Shown one piece after another: positions 58,300 through 64,000 of a stretch of DNA of 64,000 nucleotides. The translations under genes and the position numbers were made by a program. This stretch comes from Dichomitus squalens LYAD-421 SS1 (Eukaryota > Basidiomycota > Agaricomycetes > Polyporales > Polyporaceae), in assembly GCF_000275845.1 (NCBI RefSeq), contig NW_006766889.1:870923-934922 (forward strand). The letters are read 5' to 3'. The first letter of the stretch is position 1; each line of letters starts with the position of its first letter. Under the pieces are notes generated by a model that was given only the letters and a program-made list of their open reading frames with translations, was not told the origin of the DNA and made no database searches.

Positions 58300-59341
58300 A
58301 TGGCTAGCGACACCTTACCCCGCAGGCGGAGCATGACCGACGCCTTCCTGGTCTCGCGTAATCCTGAAGTAGCTAACGTGGTCCGTGGTGATCTCATCAG
58401 CCTCCTCGAAGGAATGCGGTAAGCCTCATATCCGATGCACAGCTGACCCCTGTGTAAATATTCACTCACTGCCACTGGTGATTGACTCCGCGGGTCCGCT
58501 GCAACTTCAGGCAGCGCAATGCGCACCTCGACGACTTTGCGAGAGGGCTCCCGAAACTCACTGAGAGCGACCTATCATCCCTCGGACAGTCCGGTACGTA
58601 CATGGCTTTACCTTAGGACACCAATAGGTCGCCCCACTGCATAAGTTCTCGCATTCATGCAGCACAAAGTACTAATTTGCAATAAGCAGACAGCACATGT
58701 CCAATATGCCTAACACCGCTTCTAGCGATCTTAGCAGAGGAGGAAACAGCGCTCGCCATGGACTCGCCTGCGCACCCCATCGAAGAACTGGGTGTCACGC
58801 GCCTTGTGAGGACATGCGGACACCTCTTCTGCCGCAAAGAGTTGAGCCTCCTCATTTGCTTGTAACCGTAAGGTTATTCTTCCGCTAACCTCGTTTCCCA
58901 CGGCGCAGCATCCGCGGGTGGCTGTATCAAGGCGTGAGTGCCTTTATTGCTTCCGTGACCAGCTTGCTTCGGCGCGAGAGCGGTAGCTGACGATCATCTG
59001 CCGTCTCCTCTTCCTTGGCACGCCGTACCATCATCCGGATCGCGCAGAATGCGACCTGCCCCACATGCCGCACGCCATTCATTGCGCCGCAGGCTGGAGA
59101 CGAGCAGCGCGCACGCCAGGAGAGCGAACTGCCCGGTGCTGGCGAGGCCTCGTTCGATGCGTACCTGAACAACGAGGTCACTCGGGCATTCGAAGCCTTC
59201 TTCCCACTGCCAGGCGCGCCCACATCCGCTGTTCCCCGCAGTGATGGCCCGGCGTCGTCCGAAGAAGATTTTGAGCAGCTAGAGGAGGCGCAGTTCGAGT
59301 ACGACCACGATCGGAGCGAGTTCTCCGGGATGTACTCGTGA
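58300..59341 (+). CDS. RING-type zinc-finger protein
   Basis: Five exons: 58300-58418, 58511-58593, 58690-58840, 58909-58933 and 59048-59341; 223 residues. After a helical N-terminus of about 65 residues come the RING ligands: STCPICLTPLL, then, after a long insert rich in acidic residues and Pro, RTCGHLFCRKDI, a short helix RGWLYQG, and ATCPTCRTPF. That gives C-x2-C, C-x-H-x2-C and C-x2-C, enough for a cross-brace RING with an enlarged first loop. The C-terminal ~85 residues are acidic and disordered. RING proteins are usually ubiquitin ligases; partner and target are unknown. The third exon's acceptor could be either of two AG sites three bases apart. Confidence 0.8.
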
Positions 59342-59745
59342 ACTGCTTGCCGTGTTGTTCACTTGACCTTCATTCCCAATGCTAGCGGCTTCTTTGGACA
59401 GATTATACTCGTGGGTTCTAGGAATGGGATGGGACGGTGTGTATGCCATACATGTAAATCTACTAAATTCTATGAGTACTTCACGCATGGGCCTAGGGTA
59501 TGTGAACGAGGTTGCCAATGAGTTGTGATTAGGAAGGTGGCAGCGCTGAGGGCAGCAGCCGAAGGTGCATCCAGAAAACGATCTCGTTGCCCATGTCGAG
59601 CTTTACGGCGGAGGGGTCCCGGATCGGTCCTCTACGCAGTGGTCGTGGGTACTGGTGGCAAAACATAGTTGTCTTTCCATTTGTTCCCTTTGTACAGTGC
59701 TAGTAGAATGCAAGAGAGTTAGCAAGATATCCTCCTGGCATCCCA
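59342..59745. other. intergenic between convergent genes
   Basis: About 400 bp between the stop codons of the RING gene and the F-box gene. Nothing recognised. Confidence 0.4.
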
Positions 59746-61109
59746 TCACTTACGACGGTCATAGCTCATGTCGAGCTCAGCAGACCTCGCCAATGTCGGA
59801 AAGCACTTCTGAATGTGTGTCCACCACCAATCTCGGCAATTTTCGGAGTCATAAATGCCAGCCCATATTCGCCAACGCCCTCCCTGCTCGCCAACCTTTC
59901 CAGCCGCGCTCGGTCCTGCCCGAGACTCGTCAACCAACTCGTCCACGACTCGACCCACTGTACCGAGAAGGTCTGCAAATTCTTGCCGAGTAAAGTGATA
60001 TTCGTGGTATGCGTGGAGATGGACGATTGGGAGAGGAACTTCAGGCTTCCATGAAATGAGCGTCGCCTTGAGCATGTCGAGCGACTGCCCGTCCGAGTCA
60101 GTCGCAGATTCCGGACCCAGCCAAATGTCCAATCGCTCGAGCGCCGAGCAGAGGCCCAGGTCGATGCCCTCGGTGGAGAGGTTTACTGATGAGATATGTC
60201 AGTACAAAAGCTAGCCATGGCAATGCTCCTGTGAAGCAAGGTTCACACACCGGGCAGGACCATATTTGTGTCGTCGAAGAAGGGCATGTCGACTTCCAAT
60301 CTCCTGAGACTCAGCGGCCCACATGCCGAAACCAGTCTTTGGACGCAGTGTACGTCCACGTTGAACGAGTGGATTTGTGTAAGATGCGGGTTATGCATGT
60401 CGCAGAGAACATACCAGACGCAGATCGTGCGGCTTTGGTGCAAATGGCGGTGGACGAATATGCATCCCATCGGCTTGCGGTTCCAAATCCAATGGCCGGT
60501 GACCGAGGGTCATGCACAGCACGTAATCGCATTCAAGCAGTTGCAAGGAGGGCAGGGCGTTGACCATCTTGGCAAAGTCGTTCAAGTGCCAGATGTAATA
60601 TCGAAGATGTAAAGGCGAGTAACGGTCACGAAGCCCGAGAAGAAGAGCGAGATGCGGGTATGAAGAGGAAGGTGTTTGAGGGGCTTCACAGCGTCCCATT
60701 CGGACGTTCTTTGGTACCATTCCTCGTCTTCGCGCACATGGTTGATAGTGAGCTGTTTTAGCAGCGGGAGCCTCCCCTGGAAGGCGATAGGAAAGAGCGA
60801 GAGAGGGCTTGTTTTGTTACAGAGAACTCCCATGAGCGTCACCTCGTGGACAAAGTTACGAAGGTGGGGCCCGTTGTCGAGGACAGCCGAGAACCTTTGG
60901 AGTGCCGTCAGGTCACGGAGAACAACGGAGTAGAATAGGTTGCGTTGTGAGCGGACACGCCAAGCTCTACACACGAGGGCGCAGCAACGCAAGGCGCGAG
61001 TATCTTCGACAAAGGGTCTGGATGAGGAAAGCATATCCATTATGTGCTCGCAGACTTCGACTGGGAGGCGAGTAATTTTGCAGTCGAGAGGAGGGCCACC
61101 AACATCCAT
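59746..61109 (-). CDS. F-box/LRR-like protein with a broken reading frame
   Basis: The minus strand from ATG 61109 encodes an F-box: ITRLPVEVCEHIMDMLSS, then ALRCCALVCRAWRVRSQRNL, followed by leucine-rich segments of the Agaricomycete F-box type (LPLLKQLTINHVREDEEW). Near 60565 the frame ends in TGA within the conserved VTRLYIFDIT..LNDFAKM block; the block continues in another frame. A second shift is needed near 60430, between KPHDLR and HLTQIHSFNVDVHC. Downstream, an intron (about 60250-60187) joins to VNLSTEGIDLGL, and the frame ends at TAA 59746. Either two indels have inactivated the gene or the sequence has errors. Fifty-six- and 80-nt introns could be invented to hide the breaks, but they delete conserved sequence or lose phase. 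F-box proteins recruit targets to SCF ubiquitin ligases. Confidence 0.6.
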
Positions 61110-62114
61110 CGCGAGAGTGGCTGGAAACGGTGGATGGGCAGAGCAGACAGAAAGCAGCCTAAGGATATGCAGGACGCGATAGTGAGTGAGTGAATCGGAT
61201 GTACTTACCTGGGAGAAGCACCCGGAGTTGACGCGAGATGGAAAGAGTGATTGCGACCGGGCACCGCAATGAGTTCACGAAGTCACCTCGTGGTATTGAT
61301 ACGAGGCATGACCCTCCACAAGCTTGGCTGAATAAGTACTTAGAAGCCTCGTCAAGCAACAGGAGACCCCGCACAGAACCGTCCCGATCGGGCCTTACTC
61401 ATACCCTGCTGCTCGGACCCATTAAGTATTACACAATGAAAACCTCGTCCGCGTTGATGGCTCGACGGCACGAGACGTTTGCTGTCGATCATTTGCTGCT
61501 GCTCACCCGCGCATATCAAAGTCTTACATAGGTGGGCACAGCAACCAGGGTACCTTGACATTCCACCACCAGTGTTCCTGATGATGGGCGGCGATGCTGC
61601 GCTCCGCGTCATCGCAGCGGGTTATGGCAGTTGACTACCTCAAATATGTGCATAGGGTCAGTAACCCGATCTTGTTTATATTATGCCATTGTCAGACATC
61701 TTTGGTACCCGCCAGATGCCTTGCAACAAAATGCATTATCAGATATGAGCTTATGCATTGTGAGATTATCGACTGTAGATCGTCTTGAGCTCTTTCAGGC
61801 TGCGAATGCATCTGCTCTAACGACTACTGGGTCGTGAAGATGCTCAGCGCGTGGATAGATTCTATGTCGGGTTCCTCAGGGTTGAGTAAACGGTCCCATG
61901 AGAGCCAAGCCTTTGATTGCAAAGTCCGGAGTCGGTGGCGTTCAGTAGACGGTAGCGCCTAAACACCAAGCCGTAGACTGAGTAGAGTCAGTAGACTGTC
62001 CGAGAAGGTACGAGACGCCCAGCGAGCCAGCTCCTCTCCGGCGAGCTCAAAGTTGGGCGTAATGGAGCACCTTGTCGCTATCCACAACATCTCTGGAGGC
62101 TATTCAATCTCTGC
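61110..62114. other. divergent intergenic region, no gene seen
   Basis: About 1 kb between the F-box gene start (minus) and the NUDCD1-like start (plus). Only short ORFs without recognisable products. Confidence 0.45.
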
Positions 62115-64000
62115 ATGTCTTTCCCTGTACCAACGCGAGCACTGTTAAACCCGAAGTTCGACGGATACAAGTTCTCGCCGCTGGATTACAATGAGGTCAC
62201 TTCGCACTATCCTCTAGAGCACAAGGTTTCGCAAACCAACGTGTCCGGACGTACCCCTCTCTCCTTCGAGGAGGTACAAAGCCGCGTTACTCACAACCAC
62301 CTTGCCATTTGCGGTCAAACCAGGCGAGCCGCATACGTTGACGCGGAGCTTAGGGTGATTGGAATCGATGTGGACGAGGTGAGCAGGTCCCTCTACATGC
62401 CGACAAGCAGACCGGGTTGATTGACATATGATCGGCTTGGGAAGTAGGCTACACTTCGACCTGCCTTTCGAATACTCTACGAGCTACCAAGGCCCGTTCA
62501 ATCTTCTGCTGTCGAGTCTCTCCAGCGGGAGTACCCTTCTGCAGCATTTGTGGACGCGGCGTCCCTATTTGTCGCCGATGGACATGGCTCACTTTACGCT
62601 CTGCGTGTTGCAGATAGTGGACCCGCGGAGTTGCTGGCCACGTATGAGCTCACCATCCCCGAAGCCTACGAATCCTCACAGACCTCGGTCCCCTTCCGGC
62701 TGCACCAGGCCATTAACCCCGACGGCCTACGCGCCGCCCTAGTCCTGTCGTCGAAGCACTACCCCAAGACCGGCCAGCCAGTCACAAGTACCTCAAAGCC
62801 GCCCCAGGTCAAGTTTGACCTATGGGGTGTGCAGATCCCCCTCCCCCTTGCGCAATCTCCACAAACGCAAGCGCTCCAGATCGTCTGGCACCGACGCGGA
62901 GCCGACGTTCCGGCGTACATTGCATACGACTCTTCGCGCAAATCCTTCCTCTTCGTCGGCAGTTCCGTCTATCTCCCGGCAGCCGTCGCTTCCTCGCCGC
63001 CATACGAGCCCTCCCCAGAGGAGCTCGCACCGATTCCCCGTGCAGGCGAGAATCTTGACGGCCCGACAGACGAGAACCGATCTAGGCCCCCTCCTCCCTA
63101 TTCGTGGACACAAACGTCGGACTCGGTGACAGTGGCGATCCCGCTTCCCGCAGACACTCCGACAGAGCACATCAAAGTCGCGTTCTCTCCGCGCACGCTC
63201 ACCGTTCTTGTCGAGGGGCCCACCTCGCCCACATCGACGGATGTCCCAGTCGTAGTGCCCCGCTTTACGCTCAAGCCGCTGTGGGACGGGATCCACCCCG
63301 GTACATCGCTCTGGACGTTCGATCGCGCCGCCGAGAGCAAGTACGGTATCTTGGCTCTCCACCTCGACAAGCAGAACGAGGGCACCCGCTGGTCGCAGGT
63401 CTTCGCCGCTGCCGGGACCGGACAGGGCGAGGAGGAGGTCCCCGAGACGCTTGACCCGACGGAGCTATACAACATCCGCGAGGCGCTGGAGAAGTACACG
63501 GCTGCGCTCCAGAGCGGCACGGACGCTAGCGGGCTGGGATTGGGGACGGGCGTGCCGAGTCTTGCGGAGGGAGAACGGGACGACGAGGTCGACCTGTCCG
63601 TCGGGAAGTCCGTGTGCGTCACATGGGTTGGCGTTGATGGGAGGCATGACATGCATGGTGACGACTCGCCACTGCAAGTGCTTTCGACGCCATTCCCTGG
63701 GGCTGCCGGCTCTTTCAAGACATCTCTTGTTGCCAAACACGGCCTGGACGGCGTGACGTTTACGCTGAAGGACGCAGCCAACCCGGAGGACCCACCCATA
63801 TGGGAGCACACCTCAACTTACTCCGCGCTCTCTTTCGTCCTCGCATCCAAGAGAGACACCCGCTTCGTCCACCACGTCTCTTCCAAGGCTGTTTTTGCGT
63901 TTGAGAGTGGTGCGCAGGACCTCGGTGGGAACGTCTACATCTACCGCGGGGCTGGCCCGAAGGAGAACTGGGCGAAACAAGCAATTCTTAAGATCGGTGG
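62115..64000 (+). CDS. NUDCD1: NUDCD1-like protein (CS domain), 3' end outside the window
   Basis: Two exons are seen: 62115-62378 and 62448 onward, still open at 64000, giving at least 605 residues. The N-terminus reads TRALLNPKFDGYKFSPLDYN. The second exon begins ATLRPAFRILYELPRPVQSS and forms beta-propeller-like strands (AAFVDAASLFVADGHGSLYA). In the middle lies the CS domain typical of NudC proteins: PYSWTQTSDSVTVAIPLP, then HIKVAFSPRTLTVLVEG, and LWDGIHPGTSLWTFD. The propeller repeats resume after it. This arrangement of a CS domain inserted between propeller halves is that of NUDCD1, an Hsp90-linked co-chaperone. No stop codon or further intron is visible before the window ends. Confidence 0.85.

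Overview
The window is a piece of a nuclear genome from a filamentous basidiomycete, most likely an Agaricomycete close to the wood-decay fungi. The evidence is the dense packing of eukaryotic genes, each cut by many 45-120 nt GT-AG introns (plus two GC-AG introns), the high GC content of coding exons, and families typical of mushrooms and wood-decay fungi: an etherase-type glutathione transferase, DUF6533- and DUF6534-type membrane proteins, a GH71 alpha-1,3-glucanase, a questin-oxidase-like protein and an F-box/LRR protein. I find 28 genes, relics or partial genes. Most were rebuilt by joining exons by hand, and nearly all joins keep phase exactly. A gap of 905 N lies at 53432-54336.

Layout: 1-470 5' end of an unknown Ser/Pro-rich protein (-); 1585-2475 glutathione transferase (+); 4214-5940 DUF6533-type membrane protein (+); 7829-10390 MPS1 kinase (-); 10995-12118 Asp-nucleophile alpha/beta hydrolase (-) followed by a decayed copy at 12699-13147; 13448-14004 a foldback (inverted-repeat) element ending 20 nt before the PRP2 splicing helicase (14025-17871, +); 18337-20158 questin-oxidase-like (+); 20632-21953 pRiA4b-ORF3-like (+); 22349-23233 VMA3 (+); 23442-24153 zinc-knuckle/SR-like protein (-); 24562-25948 putative nucleotidyltransferase (+); 26097-27376 serine hydrolase (-); 27650-29040 VMA6 (+); 29499-31194 Sec14-like (-); 32514-34719 DUF6534-type membrane protein with about 19 exons (-); 35337-36066 mitochondrial uL6m (-); 36288-37837 ARC1-like (+); 38020-39465 2OG-Fe(II) oxygenase (-); 39819-41276 histone-fold protein (+); 41556-42197 HSP20 (-); 42778-44175 SGF29 (-); 44700-45701 translin (-); 45967-52368 SEN1 (+); 52369-55333 repeat-rich intergenic DNA with the gap; 55334-57144 GH71 (-); 58300-59341 RING protein (+); 59746-61109 F-box/LRR protein with a broken frame (-); 62115-64000 NUDCD1-like, cut by the window end (+).

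The genes are mainly housekeeping: mRNA processing (PRP2, SEN1, zinc-knuckle/SR), chromatin and transcription (SGF29, histone-fold), translation (uL6m, ARC1), RNA turnover (translin), the vacuolar ATPase membrane sector (VMA3 and VMA6, 4.4 kb apart) and mitosis (MPS1). Several form divergent pairs sharing 220-410 bp between start codons. I see no secondary-metabolite cluster, CRISPR array, tRNA or rRNA. The most unusual observations are the foldback element in the PRP2 promoter, the two GC-AG introns of PRP2, a 9-nt microexon in the Sec14-like gene, the extreme intron density of the DUF6534 gene, and an unclassified protein carrying a nucleotidyltransferase-like acidic triad.
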